DNA from: Globodera rostochiensis
Lineage: Eukaryota; Nematoda; Chromadorea; Rhabditida; Heteroderidae
Direction: 5' to 3'
DNA length: 64,000 bases
Assembly (NCBI GenBank): GCA_018350325.1
Contig: JAEVLN010000022.1
Span: 699,105 to 763,104, forward strand
Positions 38,236 through 49,864 of this stretch are shown piece by piece. The translations under genes and the position numbers were made by a program. Under the pieces are notes generated by a model that was given only the letters and a program-made list of their open reading frames with translations, was not told where the DNA came from and searched no databases. The stretch's first letter is position 1. Every line of letters starts with the position of its first letter.

Positions 38236-39884
38236 AACAAAAAAAAAATGTTTTTACTATTTAGCATTTCCGGGCCATGGCCAGCACTCAACTGTTGTTT
38301 TTATGAAAACATCAGAAATTTAACTGCTTGATGATATGTTTTTTAGGAGAACTTGAGTCCATTCGACATCTGAACGATCAACGATTTTTCTCGCATTCTT
38401 TATGCTTCGTTCGTCCGTTCAGCAGCAGATTGACGTTGAATGTTCAATTGATTTTTAAGTTGCGGGCTCAAGCAATGAGCTGTCTGTACGACTTATTATT
38501 TCAAAGGACTTTATGGGACTCGAAATTTTCCTCGCGTTTTTCGTCTCTGTCCATCTTGACAATTGTCTGGAATGTGAGAGCTTCCAAATTCTTTTGCCTT
38601 TTTTCTACAACAATTTACCAACAAAAAATGCTGGCCCGAGCGGTTCAGGCAGATAATCTATTCAAACTTTATTAGCCTGATCGAACGGGGAGGATATTAT
38701 ATGTATATCCATCCATTTTTTGCTTTGCTCCTATGTTCAAATGTTGAGATAAACTAAGAAACTTCGGTCCTCGAATACTCCTAGAAACATCTTTTTATCG
38801 ACTCGAAAAATATTTTGTTTTTTTTTAAATGGGGGGGGGGGGGAGGGTACAAACCGAACTATTACCAAGGTATTAATTAATTTATGCAACGTTGAAACTG
38901 TTTAAAAATGCTTGAATATGTAGATCAATTTTCATGCAAAAAACCAACTGTTCAAATGTCGACACATTTAAAGGATTTTGACAGATATGTACAATTTAAT
39001 CGTGTAAAATTTAGTCCAACTACGCCACGCGGGACACAAACTGTGAAGCGACCAAAATCTGTCTGATGCTTTGAAAGTCAAAATAGTGAAAATAAGGCTC
39101 AATTCAATTTACTCGCCGATAATCTGTTTATTTTTGCTTAGATCGGCTTATTATTTGATTGAGTGCACTTATTAATTCTTCAATTCTTCTTCCATTTCTG
39201 CGGTTGTCCCTTCGCCATTATTTTGGGGGGTTTTGTCGGCGATTTATTTTTAGAGGATTATTATTGTGCTGGGGGTGGGGGGGATTGATTGCATTGAATT
39301 AAATGCATTTTATTGAAGCGTTTATGGCGGGCTGGGCGGGCGGGTGGGCGATGGTTGCAACGCCGTGGGGGCGGGGGTTGGGGGGGGGGGAGCCCCATTA
39401 ATTCCGGTCACAAAAAACCTCCCAAAAGTGTTCTGAATTGGTTGGTTGGGTTGTTACGGCCCTTATAACATTCTTACGGCTTGAAATCGATTTCTCCAGA
39501 TACGTCAAAAACCCAAATTTCAAAAATTCATGTACAAAAGCATATCTGTCTGGCCAAAGAATCGATCATTGGCCAAGGATCGTCGAGATTAACCCGCGCT
39601 TCGTTGGCGCGCGCCAATGCGTCCAGCGCCGGTTTCATCGGAAGTTCCCGCGCATTGGTCCAATTTTTGCCCGCAAAAGGGTAAAGCCAACGGCGAGAAG
39701 AGTTCGAGACTCGAGACCAACTCAAAAAGCGTAATTCATTTACTCCCTTTCTCTTTGCGGTTGTCTTAAATATCTATCGGAATGCTTTTCCATATGGCAA
39801 AGAATGCAGCGGAAAGGCTGTAAAGCAAGAGAGAGAAAGGGAAATCCAATAGCCATCATTTTTAGTACGCCGGGGGCGAGGCGA

Positions 39885-40005
39885 GGCAATGAAGCCACCC
39901 CGCCCCCCCCCGGCAATGAAGCCACCCCGCCCCCCCCGGCAATGAAGCCACCTCGCCCTCCCTCGGCAATGAAGCCACCCCGCCCCCGGCAATGAAGCCA
40001 CCCCT
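39885..40005. repeat. Short C-rich tandem repeat, about 4-5 copies
   Basis: Units start GCAATGAAGCCACCCCGCC and end with a variable C run and GG. The C-run length differs between copies. Intergenic. Confidence 0.85.
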
Positions 40006-40380
40006 TTTACCTCACCCGCCCATGGCGGCTTCCCTTTCCGCTCATTCATTTATGCGAACGGATGGACGAGTTTCAGAGTTTTATGGCTTCAAATTTCATC
40101 GGAATGTTCGGGCCAATTAATTTTTTTGATGGAATTTCACTTTAAACTTGAATTTTAAAAGGACGCCACTGGAATTTTCTTAAAGGAAAATAACGCCCCA
40201 AAAGTTCGCGCACATTTTGCCTCAAAAGTTTTGGCCATTTTGGTACAATTTCTTCACGGAGCGATGGGAACAACGACGGACGGTAAAAAGAGGGCGATCG
40301 TTAAAAGTCCACCAATTTGGCAATGCCAATGGCGTTCAGTCACTTTGCCGCCATTCAATGCCGTCCGACCGTCCGATGCG

Positions 40381-42119
40381 ATGCGACTGAATGCCGTCCA
40401 AGTGCTGGAGGACGTCGACTTCCATTACGCAAAGTTCGCGCATTTGTTGTTGTTGTTGTTGTTGTTCGGTGAACTGATCGATAATATGCTCGAAGAGAAT
40501 TGTGCGACGGGCATGCCGATTGGACGTTGGCCTACGAGCGGAAGCGGACGCGCGTTTGGACGCGGCGGACGGACGGTCAGTCGCCGCTGCAGATGATCAA
40601 AACGCGCAGCGAATTCCCCGATGTGCCAGCCGCACTTTGCTACGACGTGCTCCAGGTGGACGAAATATTCAAATATTGAAAGTAAAACTAAGAATTTGTT
40701 CCCGGCCAATACACCCCCCCCCCCCGGTGTTTTTAGGTCTTTTTCCCGAACCGGACATTTTTAGGGCATCAAAGACCACCCCGACATTTTGCCCTTGAAG
40801 GGTTTTCCCACAATTGACCCCAGACATTTTTGGGCTTTAACCAACCCTTACACTCTCCCATGCTGCTCCCCTCCCGGCCATTCCCGAACTGCCGCCACCC
40901 CGGAAGGGTCCTGGAGAATCCCTAATTGAAATCAACCACTTTCAGGACACTGAGTATCGGCTGAAGGTGTCGTCTCCATTTTAATTAGCATTTGATCACT
41001 GATCCATTCGTATTAGTGGGACAAATACGTGCAGAAAACTGTGCCGATCGGCTTTTTGAATCCGAACAACGACATTTGCTATTATGCCCGTCCGTTTGTG
41101 TGAAGGGAAATCACTAATTTTATTCGATTTCCCTGCCGTTCAGTTGGCGGTTTGCCGCCGTTCCAAAGTCGAGACTTTGTGCTGCTTCGTTCCTGGCTGG
41201 ACGTTGGTCTTGAAAAGTACATTTTGGCGCATTCGGTGTGGCACGATGTAAGCGCCGGAGGGGGGGGGGGGGAGTTGTGAATATTCGATCTATCGGGCTG
41301 ATCTGTATATTGAGTGAAATGAAATGAAAGCACACGTGGGGTGGGGCTGGTATATCGATCGGACTAATTAGATCAATCTGAAGAATTTTGTCGGACTGAC
41401 AGAACCGACCCAATTTTTGTCGGACTCCGACCCAATGTGAAACCGATTGGACTGATCAGATAAATCTGAAGAATTTTTAGACTGATCAAATCCGACCCAG
41501 TGTGTTACAATATGAATCTGCCCCTTTGCAGAAGTTCCCTCCGTCCAAAACGCACATTCGTGGGGTTGTCCACTTGACGGTGCATTTTATGCGCAGTTCT
41601 GCGGACGGGAAGGGCTGCCAGTTCACTTATGTGACACTTGCGGACCCAAAAGGTGGGGCAAATGCGCAAATTTTGTCAGTGTTTAAAGTGTAATTGGGTC
41701 AATGTGCAGGGAAGTTGCCCAGTTGGTTGACCAACCATGTGACGAAGATTGTTGCGCCAAAGTTGGTGAAGAAGTTGCACAAGGCTTGTCTGGGCTATGC
41801 CGAGTGGAAAAAGCGGCGCGACTGCCAATGCCTGACGAATGGGGAAACGCTGGTAAGGGGAAGGGCGGGGCGGCATCAACCAGTGGTGGCATCGCTAAAC
41901 CCCCAAATTACGTGGGGGGGGAGGGGGGTCAAATGAACCGAACTGATCCAAATCCTTTCACTTGTACAGCTCCATGACTACCCAAGAATACGGCTGGCAG
42001 ATTGTGAGCCAAAGGAGGACAACAATTCGGCAGAATTTGTGGACGAGACGGCGGTGCCGCGGGCGCTCATCGGGGAAGAAGAGGAGGAGGAAGATGAAAG
42101 GGAAGGGAGGGAGAAATGA
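40381..42119 (+). CDS. STARD10: START-domain lipid-transfer protein, STARD10/PCTP type
   Basis: Eight exons (40381-40445, 40496-40655, 40946-40966, 41017-41089, 41144-41247, 41532-41652, 41710-41852, 41970-42119) give 278 residues (human STARD10 291). It begins [14 protein letters not shown], as STARD10 does, then [26 protein letters not shown] and [15 protein letters not shown]. Next come [49 protein letters not shown] and [16 protein letters not shown]. The tail is acidic ([10 protein letters not shown]). START domains hold one lipid, usually phosphatidylcholine or ethanolamine in this subfamily. The first intron (50 bases, opening with a GTT repeat) is the weakest junction; without it a frameshift would be needed. 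The end of exon 7 and all of exon 8 are duplicated downstream. Confidence 0.88.
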
Positions 42120-42285
42120 ACGCGCCGAGGGGGACGAGCATTTGTTGTTGAATTGATTTAAACACATAAAATTGGCGACTTCGGTCCGGTACGGAAAATT
42201 TTCGGCTTTTTTTTGGTCCTCCGGCACTTTTTTGTGTGTGCCCCCCGTTAAAAAGTTTATCAATACCCTCGGGCGGTCAAGGACA
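41825..42285. repeat. Segmental duplication, copy A (3' end of the STARD10-like gene)
   Basis: The sequence from the end of exon 7 through the last exon and 3' flank recurs at about 43597-44815 with few differences. Copy A lacks about 80 bases that copy B has between the CTCCGGCACTTTTTTG and TGTGTGCCCCCCG blocks. Copy B instead has an insertion of about 660 bases in what was the last intron. Confidence 0.85.
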
Positions 42286-42765
42286 GGCCAAATTTAACTT
42301 TCGCTTACCTATAAAAATCAGTGTGTGAAACGTCCGGGTTTTCACTAGTTTGCGAAATGTCCTGGAAATGATTTGTTGATTTTTGAAATGGGCCGCCAAC
42401 TAAAGTACAGCCGAGTGCGGACCCGCCCAAACGGTTGACCAATCCTCTAGTTTTCGCGCAGCCCTGGAACATACAGCTGAAACACCTGGGCATACAACAG
42501 GTGAGTGTTTGCTGTTTTGTTTCTGCTGTTGGATTTTGGGTACCAATCAGGGGAGCTCGTAATTACGAGTTACGGATTACGAGTTACGATTTTTTTTTGG
42601 CAGTTACGAGCACCCCTGGTACCAATGACATATTTTTTTGTGGGCAATACGACATGAGGCAAAAGTCCATAATATATATTTACTATACAATAAAACAATC
42701 AAAAATACTAAATAAGACAGCATTTACATACAATAACACATAGAAAGATATTTACAGAACACTAA

Positions 42766-43569
42766 TTACATAGGAAATAACATACATTTCTCGCACAAAA
42801 CCCTACAGGAATGAAGTTTTAACATCTTTTTATTTGGAAAATTTTTTGGAGAGTTTTGTGCGCACTGTTGAAGGAAACATATAAATCGAATGAATCCTTT
42901 ATACTTTCTTTTGTTGCATTTTTCTATCAGGCGATAATACATCTGCCTCTTCTCTTCAGGCACTTCCACTGGGTTGAAATGCCGCCGCGTCAGAATCATG
43001 TTCATCGAAGCCTGGACGTGCGTCCGTTTCCGCTCTCCAGCGCTCATGTGTCCTGCGGCCATTTGCACACGGAGCCATTCGATGAAGAGGTTCATCGCTC
43101 CAGGCACTCGGGTGTAGTCCATTGGGTTGAACTTCCCCACTCTGACGTTGCAGGTTCGCAGCTGTCCAGCCGCTTCGTTTTGCCCATCCGCCTCCATTAC
43201 CGCTTTGTGAAGGGCGAGGATCGTCTGGAGGGATATGAATTTCCTTTCGAAGAATATCAACCCCATTCTTTCATCTACCTCAATGGTTATGTCTCCGTTT
43301 TGGAATTGTGGTCGCTTCAGGATGAGCACAAACTCAATGTCTCTTGCAAATGGGGAATTTTTCCGCGCAAAAGACCTCAGTTTGATGGCCTTGCGTGCAT
43401 CCTTCCATTCCCTGCCTCTTTCATGCACCTCTTCGTTCTCCGATCCGTCCGTCGCCGCTTCTTCGGTTTCTTCAGCACTTTCCTCCTCCGATTCGCCTTC
43501 AGCTGCGTTCTCCAATTCATCGTCCATTTCATCATCCTCATTTTCAGTGTCAGATAGAAATTCTGGCAT
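42766..43569 (-). CDS. Intronless acidic protein, uncharacterised
   Basis: A single open frame of 267 residues starts MPEFLSDTENEDDEMDDELE and stays strongly acidic for about 50 residues. It then becomes basic and ordered (REWKDARKAIKLRSFARKNS, IEFVLILKRPQF, FNPMDYTRVPGAMNLFIEWL) and ends in a Cys/Lys-rich tail. I recognise no family. It sits in the roughly 1.3 kb between the two copies of the STARD10 3' duplication. The frame runs on upstream into a stretch copied from that gene, so the first in-frame ATG after it (43569) is the likely start. A long intronless frame in an intron-rich region suggests a retrocopy or mobile-element cargo. Confidence 0.55.
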   Translation of the reverse strand: MPEFLSDTENEDDEMDDELENAAEGESEEESAEETEEAATDGSENEEVHERGREWKDARKAIKLRSFARKNSPFARDIEFVLILKRPQFQNGDITIEVDERMGLIFFERKFISLQTILALHKAVMEADGQNEAAGQLRTCNVRVGKFNPMDYTRVPGAMNLFIEWLRVQMAAGHMSAGERKRTHVQASMNMILTRRHFNPVEVPEEKRQMYYRLIEKCNKRKYKGFIRFICFLQQCAQNSPKNFPNKKMLKLHSCRVLCEKCMLFPM

Positions 43570-43596
43570 TAATCCATAGTGATTGCTAAATACGCG

Positions 43597-44815
43597 TGCC
43601 AATGTCTGACGAATGGGGAAACGCTGGTAAGGGGAAAAGCGGTGCGGCACCAACCAGTGGTGGCATCGCTAAACCCCCAAATTACGTGGTGAGCAGGGCC
43701 GTGTCTAGAAGGGGGGGGGGGGAAGGAAAAAAAGTCGGTTCTTAGGGGTGTACTTTTTCCTTTTTACTTATGCGCTAAAGCTTTACCTTGATCAAATGTT
43801 CATTATACTGAGAGCTTCTGAATGATATCAATTTTGTTTGATTCCCAGTGTAAAGGCGACACTTCAGTACCATTAAGAAACGCAGGCGATTGACCGAATG
43901 GGCGCATGGGGAAGTCAAAAGGTGGGTGTGTGAAGAGCTTCATCAACGGCTAAGTTAATCTGGCAATTGATCCACAGGAAGACACAAAAATTTTGTCAAA
44001 AATCTCCATTTTTGGCAATTTTTAAACCGTTCAAAAACCGGTTTAAAGGTCGAGCGCGCTAAAATTTCAAGTCACCTGTTCATTTTTAGCGCATAAGAAA
44101 CCCTATAAAAGTTGTTTTGGGTCATTTGCTTTCTGGGCCCTATGATCAACATTTACCAGCAATTTTTCCACAAATTTTCGGTTTTTAGGGGAGGGGGGTC
44201 AGCGGGGCCGAAGGCGCCGTCTTGTTAAGAAAATTGGTCAAAAAATTTTATAAGTGCAAAACAATAGGGTTCCCCCTCTTGTTTTTTTTTTTTCTCAAAT
44301 TTCATTTTGGGGGAGGGGGATTCCCCCCCCCCCTTCCCCCCCCCCCCCAAATACGGGCCTGGTGGGGAGGGGAGGGGGGTCAAATGAACCGAACTGATCC
44401 AAATCCTTTCACTTGTACAGCGCTCCATGACTACCCAAGAATACGGCTGGCAGATTGTGAGCCAAAGGAGGACAACAATTCGGCAGAATTTGTGGACGAG
44501 ACGGCGGTGCCGCGGGCGCTCATCGGGGAAGAAGAGGAGGAGGAAGATGAAAGGGAGGGAGAAATGAACGCGCCGAGGGGGACGAGCATTTGTTGTTGAA
44601 TTGATTTAAGCACATAAAATTGGTGACTTCGGTCGGTACGGAAAATTTCGGCATTTTTTTTTGGTCCTCCGGCACTTTTTTGGTGCCATTGTGTTCCCGT
44701 CCACGCCTTTTTGGCCTGGGCATTTTGCAATTCTATTTGCTCCATTTAATATGCTGGCCCAATGTGTGTGCCCCCCGTTAAAAAGTTTATCAATCCCCTC
44801 GGGCGGCAATGGACA
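43597..44815. repeat. Segmental duplication, copy B (broken STARD10 3' end)
   Basis: It starts with the GACGAATGGGGAAACGCTGG block of exon 7, is interrupted at about 43690-44355 by unrelated sequence with poly-G/poly-C runs, and resumes at GGTCAAATGAACCGAACTG. It then carries a full copy of the last exon (ends near 44576). The upstream START exons are absent, so the copy cannot encode a START domain. Confidence 0.85.
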
Positions 44816-45461
44816 ACAATGCTTTTGGGGATGGGGCAAGTCAATTGGCCCCCTCCGAGTCAGCCAAATCCCACACAAAGACCGACAGTGAACACTTAAA
44901 CTCAAGGACAATGTTGTGCTGCACGAATGCACGGAATGTTCTTCCTTCCGTCCGATGTCCAAACCCAAATTCCATCATCCGAAAGCGTTGCCCTCGGGGC
45001 ATTTTTGTTCTTTTGTCCCTTCCGGCGTTTCCCCTTCTCCTCCCCTCCTTTTCCATCGATTTTTTTTGGCGGCACTTTTCTTCCCGAAAGTAATACTATG
45101 CGTAAATATGTCCCCTCTTCCCGCTGTGCCATCTCATTTCCATATACGCGAGAAGAAGCTTTGCTTTCCCGTTGGCATCGGTCAGATTTGTTGGCCAATC
45201 GTCCGGTGTCCGTCCACGTGGCCAAAATTCGGCTTGATTTTGTCAATGTCTAACAAAAATGCCACGGCATTCGCCGCCCAATTGATCATTCTCTGAGTCG
45301 GTTTGTATTCATTCCCCACAAGTCGGCTTCCTTTATGCCGCTGATCAGTGCTTTCCCCCGTCTTACGTCTTTCATCGAATGAATGATGCCGCCGCCGGCG
45401 CTGCTTTTGTGGACCATCCGCCGCCAAACCGCCGCTTTAGCAGCCCCAATTTTGTCCTAGA
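44816..45461. other. Intergenic upstream of the Cys-loop channel
   Basis: Open frames exist on both strands (45182-45427 and 44902-45246 on the minus strand), but none shows a recognisable domain or joins to others convincingly. Confidence 0.35.
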
Positions 45462-48400
45462 ATGTTGCTCCGTGTGACTTTGCTCCTTCTCCTCCCCGTC
45501 GGCACAATGTCCGACGACATTCGGCAACTACGTTTTGAAAAGACGGGCCGCGAGATTCGGCTGGCCACAGAGATGCACGCCTGGGGCTATCAACATCTTC
45601 AGGTCGGTCGGTTGAGTTGGAAGCGGGGGGGGGGGGGTCGGGATGGACCTGCTCTTTGTCCTTCTCCTTGTTCTTGTCCTTGCCTGGCCTTGGCCCTGTC
45701 CTTGTCTTTCTTCCTCTTTGTCCTTGTCCTTCTCCTTATTTTCTTCTTCTAACCGGAGGCGCTTTTGAGATGGATATTAGCTTCTCACCATCACAGGAAG
45801 AGATTGCCTCCAGCAGTGCCATCGACGACATTCGCATTCGTTCCAACTCTCTTCGGACGGGCCGGTTGCCGAACAGTTCGGGCATTTGGAAGCGAAAGTC
45901 GAAAATGGTGGTGAAACAGACGACGGGAAAAGGGTGCCAAAGAGGGCAAAGGGAATGAACAGCTTCAGAAAAATGTGTCCAACCTAATGCCGCCAGAACA
46001 ACGCCATGTCGGCATGACGGCACACGCGCGGCTGATCGAAGATTTGGTGAACCGTCGCTATTATGAGTCGACCGGTAAGGGACGGAGGGCATATTAAAGG
46101 GCGCGGGCGAGGGAATTTCTTTAAATTTTAAATTAAAATTGTTAAAATTTATTCTCCTGAAATTGCCACAGTTCACCCACGACGCAACTATCTGCAGCCG
46201 ACCCGGGTCAACGTGAGCATGAGTCTGTATCAGCTGTTGGAAGTGGTGGGAAAGCAATTTTTTCGAAAGTTGGGTTCCTCTCTGACCCTCCGGGGACGGC
46301 ACGTTCGGGAATTGTCGGGGTCGGGTTCTTCGGGAACGGAGTTCGACCCTCCGGGGTGGGCACGTTGTGGTCGGGTTCTTCGGGAACGCGGTGTAAGGCC
46401 CAAAAATGTCGTAGAGAAGCTTGAATATGAAGCCCAAAGTACCGCCGAATCATTGCATTTTTGATAGGACGAGCGATCGCAGACAATCACTGCCAATGTG
46501 TGGATGGTCCAAGACTGGTATGATGAGGTAGTCCATGGCCAATATGCCGTTTTGGCAACCAAAATGCATTTGTCCCCCCCCCCTTTTTTTTTGCCAAGTT
46601 TTTGGACTGGAACCCTGAAGGTAAGTGTACTGCTTCAACAAATCTGGCACATTCGGTAAGCGCCGTCAACTCTTTAAACTCAGATTATGAACTGCTCAAC
46701 CGGACCATTGTGCCTTACGAAGTCTGTTGATGTTGTGCGATTTTAGCCTTTTTGTGTACGAAACGATTCTCTCCCAAAAAGAACATTTGGATCCCGGACA
46801 CGGTGCTGTACAACTCGGCACAAATGGATCGCAAGAACAGCGAGGCGGTCATGAATGCCATCGTCGAGACTGGACATTGGCGGGTCCGTGGGAGCGGGGG
46901 GGGTCGAGAATAGGGAAATTAGTAAACTCGAGAATGAGGAATTTGATTAGGACTAATCAGTCGTGATTGGAGAACTCGAGAATGAAAAATGATTGGATTG
47001 GAAGTGATCAGTGATTGGAAGGCCGGGGGAGGGGGTCGAGAATAGGGAAATTAGTGAACTCGAGAATAAGGAATGATTCGATTGGGAGTGATCAGTGATT
47101 AAAATGTCCGTTCCTCACAGAATGATGGACAGGGGGCCGCTGTGCAGCTGATGTTCCCTGCCATCTACAAGCTGAGTTGCAAGATGGACGTGTGAGTGTC
47201 TTTGCCAAGGATTCTGATCAAATTTTGTCCAAAACTTCCGTCTCTATTTTCTGATCAGGCGTTTCTTCCCCTACGACCAGCAGGTAAAATGATGGATCGA
47301 TCGCTGATCTTTAAAGCCTCAGAATTGTTCGTTCATCATTTCCTCATGGACCCACGACATGGCGACCATTGACTATCATTTCGCCCGTCCGACTGTCAAC
47401 ATGAAGAATTACGTTGTGGACGATGAATGGGATGTTATTTCGTTCGAGTTTAGCCGTCAGGAAGTGAGGAAAAGGGCAATAAAGATATGGGGGACAATCA
47501 ATACTTTTGATCACTCACTGATCGGAAGCGATACGCACCAGGGATATATCCGGAAAAAAGTCCGGAATCCGGCATGTCACGTGTCAGCCAGTGATCTGAG
47601 GCTTGATCAGTTATCTTAACTGTGATCGCTGAGTTTTGATCACTTTTGGATACGTTCAGTAGTGATCTGAGTCATGTCAGTTTACCTTAACTGTGATCGC
47701 TGAACTCTGATCACTTTTGGATACGTTCAGTAGTGATCTGAGTCATGTCAGTTTACCTTAACTGTGATCGCTGAACTCTGATCACTTTGGATACGCTCAG
47801 TAGTGATCTGAGTCTTGTCAATTTACCTTAACTGTGATCGCTGAGCTCTGATTTGGATCACATTTTGCGCTCTGTTCAGCTACAGTTCAAGTGCTGCGTG
47901 AGGCCATGGGCCATGCTGTACGCGCATTTGGTGATTCGGCGTAAGCCGTTGTATTACATCGTGAATTTGGTGATCCCAACCTCAATCATCACTGGTATTT
48001 GTTTGTATTAATGGGCTTTCTAAAACTTATGTCCAGTCGTGGCGGTCATCGGCTTCTTCACGCCGTCCTCAAGCACTTCTGAACGGGACGAGAAGCTGTA
48101 CCTGGGCATCAACACGGTAACAAATCTAGAAAAATTTCCGAATCCATGCACAATGCGCTTTCGTCACGTTCAGCTGCTGACCATGTCGCTGATGTTGTTG
48201 ATGGTGACCAATCAAATGCCGAACACGTCGAACTACGTGCCTCTGATGGGCTGGTTGGTTGGCATTTTTTGTTTTTCCTTATTCATCCCCCCCCCCAATA
48301 TGCCAAAAAGGTATTACATGGGCATCATTTTTGTCATTGTTTTTGGCACAATTCTGGCCACAATTGTGCTGTTCATTCACGCCAGAAAGTCACATCTTCA

Positions 48401-49344
48401 ACCGCTGCCGCATTCTTTGCTCAAGGCAATCTTTGTTAGCATAAATCAAACAAAAGTGCCGGATGGGTGGTGTTGCAGATACTGGTTCAACCCTGGTTTC
48501 GCACACTGGTGTTGGAACCGCCGGCCAATCTGTTTGAACTTTGGACGGAGTACGGGCTGTTGAAGCCGGAGCAGAAGGGCGAGGAGGTGGGCGACGACGG
48601 AGATGGAGCAGTTCAGAGGAAGGAGGTAAAGGAATACAATCCGGCACTTTGGCATCGTTCGGCATACCGCTTCTTCAGCCCTGTTGTCATCCGCTTCTCC
48701 GACTTTGCCGGCTTTTTGCCATTGCCCGGCACCCTTTCGAGAAAGCGCTTCGGCACGAAAGGGAAATGGCGGAGCGGACGCGCAAGGCGGCGGAGGAGGC
48801 GAGCAAAGCGGTGGGCCGGGAGCGCCGCCGGCGCGAGACCATTGTGGAGGCGGCCGACTTTCTGGCACAGGTCCCCGGCGATTGATTAGAAAAAACGGAA
48901 TTTTTTGGTTTATAAGAGCCGGAAGTAAAAAATAGAGAATTTTCCGGTTGGAGCAGAAAAATTTAAAAAAAAATTCATAGGGCGTGTACGGCCGGCGCAA
49001 GACCGAACTGCACCAGCTGCAGCGGCGAATGCGCCAGTCACGGCACTCCGTGTTGGGCAGCGGGGCCAACTCGCGGCTGGTGAAGCGGCAAAAACTGATG
49101 AGGAGGTAAGTGCTCTGATCAAATCAGTCAGACCAGACTGATCAATCAAATCAATTTGATCAGAATAAATGCGATCGATCTCTTTTTATATTCCATTTCC
49201 CCCTCCGTTTCCCGCAGATGCGCCCTCGAATGGGAATTTCTGGCCAACTCGCTGGACCGTCTGTTTCTGTTCCTATTTTCGCTGGTCACCGCCTTTTTCT
49301 TCTGCCTGTTGGCCTTCTTCGACAAAATGTTCTGCTCCATTTGA
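45462..49344 (+). CDS. Nicotinic-type Cys-loop ligand-gated ion channel subunit, alpha-like
   Basis: Eighteen exons join in phase to 586 residues, from a signal peptide (MLLRVTLLLLLPVGT) at 45462 to the TGA at 49344. The ligand-binding domain has WMVQDWYDEFLDWNPEDYE, NIWIPDTVLYNS and a Cys-loop with 13 residues between cysteines (SCKMDVRFFPYDQQNC). Loop C has vicinal cysteines (FKCCVRPW), which mark alpha-type subunits. RRKPLYYIVNLVIPTSIIT begins M1. M2 is preceded by DEK, which points to cation selectivity, and reads LYLGINTLLTMSLMLLMV. M3 and a long basic intracellular loop follow, then M4 (ANSLDRLFLFLFSLVTAFF). Which C. elegans ACR/LGC subunit is closest I cannot say. A GC donor at 48426 joins M3 to the loop. 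Exon 46599-46620 is only 22 bases. Confidence 0.92.
47590..47870. repeat. 71-bp tandem repeat in a channel-gene intron, about 3.5 copies
   Basis: Units contain GTGATCTGAGTCATGTCAG and CTGTGATCGCTGAACTCTG, with several GATC words. The array lies between exons 47323-47463 and 47880-47994. Confidence 0.88.
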
Positions 49345-49426
49345 TATTCCGTCAATCATTTTACACAAAGCCCCCCCCCCTCCCCCCATTTTGTCATTTA
49401 CCCTCTGTGTGTGTGTGTGGTGCTAA

Positions 49427-49526
49427 CTAGTGATCGGACTCGAGGACCGATCAAGTTTTGATCGAGAATTTCTAAAAAATCTTGTCGAGATTTACCGAGA
49501 TTTCGATCGATCGCCCCGATCACTAG
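49427..49526. mobile_element. MITE, 100 bp, with 6-bp target duplication
   Basis: Terminal inverted repeats CTAGTGATCGG and CCGATCACTAG bound a GATC-rich core (GACCGATCAAGTTTTGATCG and TTTCGATCGATCG). The flanks carry the direct repeat TGCTAA (49421-49426 and 49527-49532). Related elements are at 55601-55703 and 8939-8990. Confidence 0.75.
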
Positions 49527-49864
49527 TGCTAACAATTCCCCGAAATATGTACAGTAACACCAAAATAATGTGCTAAAACGACAAAAAAAGTGTCAAAAAC
49601 TTCCAAAGCATTGGGCAAAAGCGAAATAAGACAAAATATTGAGAAATATTTAATGGAATTTTCATAATTTTGTATTTTTTAGCGACTGCTTTTTTGGACA
49701 AGAAAAAGTCAACCGATCACTTTCAGTCCCTCCGATCACTGTCTGTCTCCTCCCGAATAGCGCGGCTCTCCGCCAATTCGTTCAAAAAAGGGTCCGTTCA
49801 TTTCGCGTGTTTCCTTTTTTTTGAAATTCAAAAAAAAATTCGTCCCATTTTTTTTTGCGCTCAC

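Larger units (their letters stand above)
37065..40380. other. Long intergenic region with two minisatellites
   Basis: No supported gene. Besides the arrays at 37706-38235 and 39885-40005, it has AT-rich DNA with repeated GCATTTTTAGG-like words at 37300-37560. It also has a poly-G run at 38829 and a G-rich stretch at 39270-39395. Open frames at 38328-38675 (+) and 39528-39725 (-) have no recognisable domain. Confidence 0.5.

Noticed and set aside
39528..39725. Minus-strand frame with a plausible helical segment (ALARANEARVNLDD)
   Set aside because: Isolated, no flanking exons found, and no family recognised.
43690..44355. Insertion inside duplication copy B as a transposon
   Set aside because: No inverted ends, target duplication or frame could be recognised; only poly-G/poly-C and AT-rich sequence.
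45182..45427. Minus-strand frame upstream of the Cys-loop channel
   Set aside because: Composition is coding-like, but no conserved motif or joining exon could be found.
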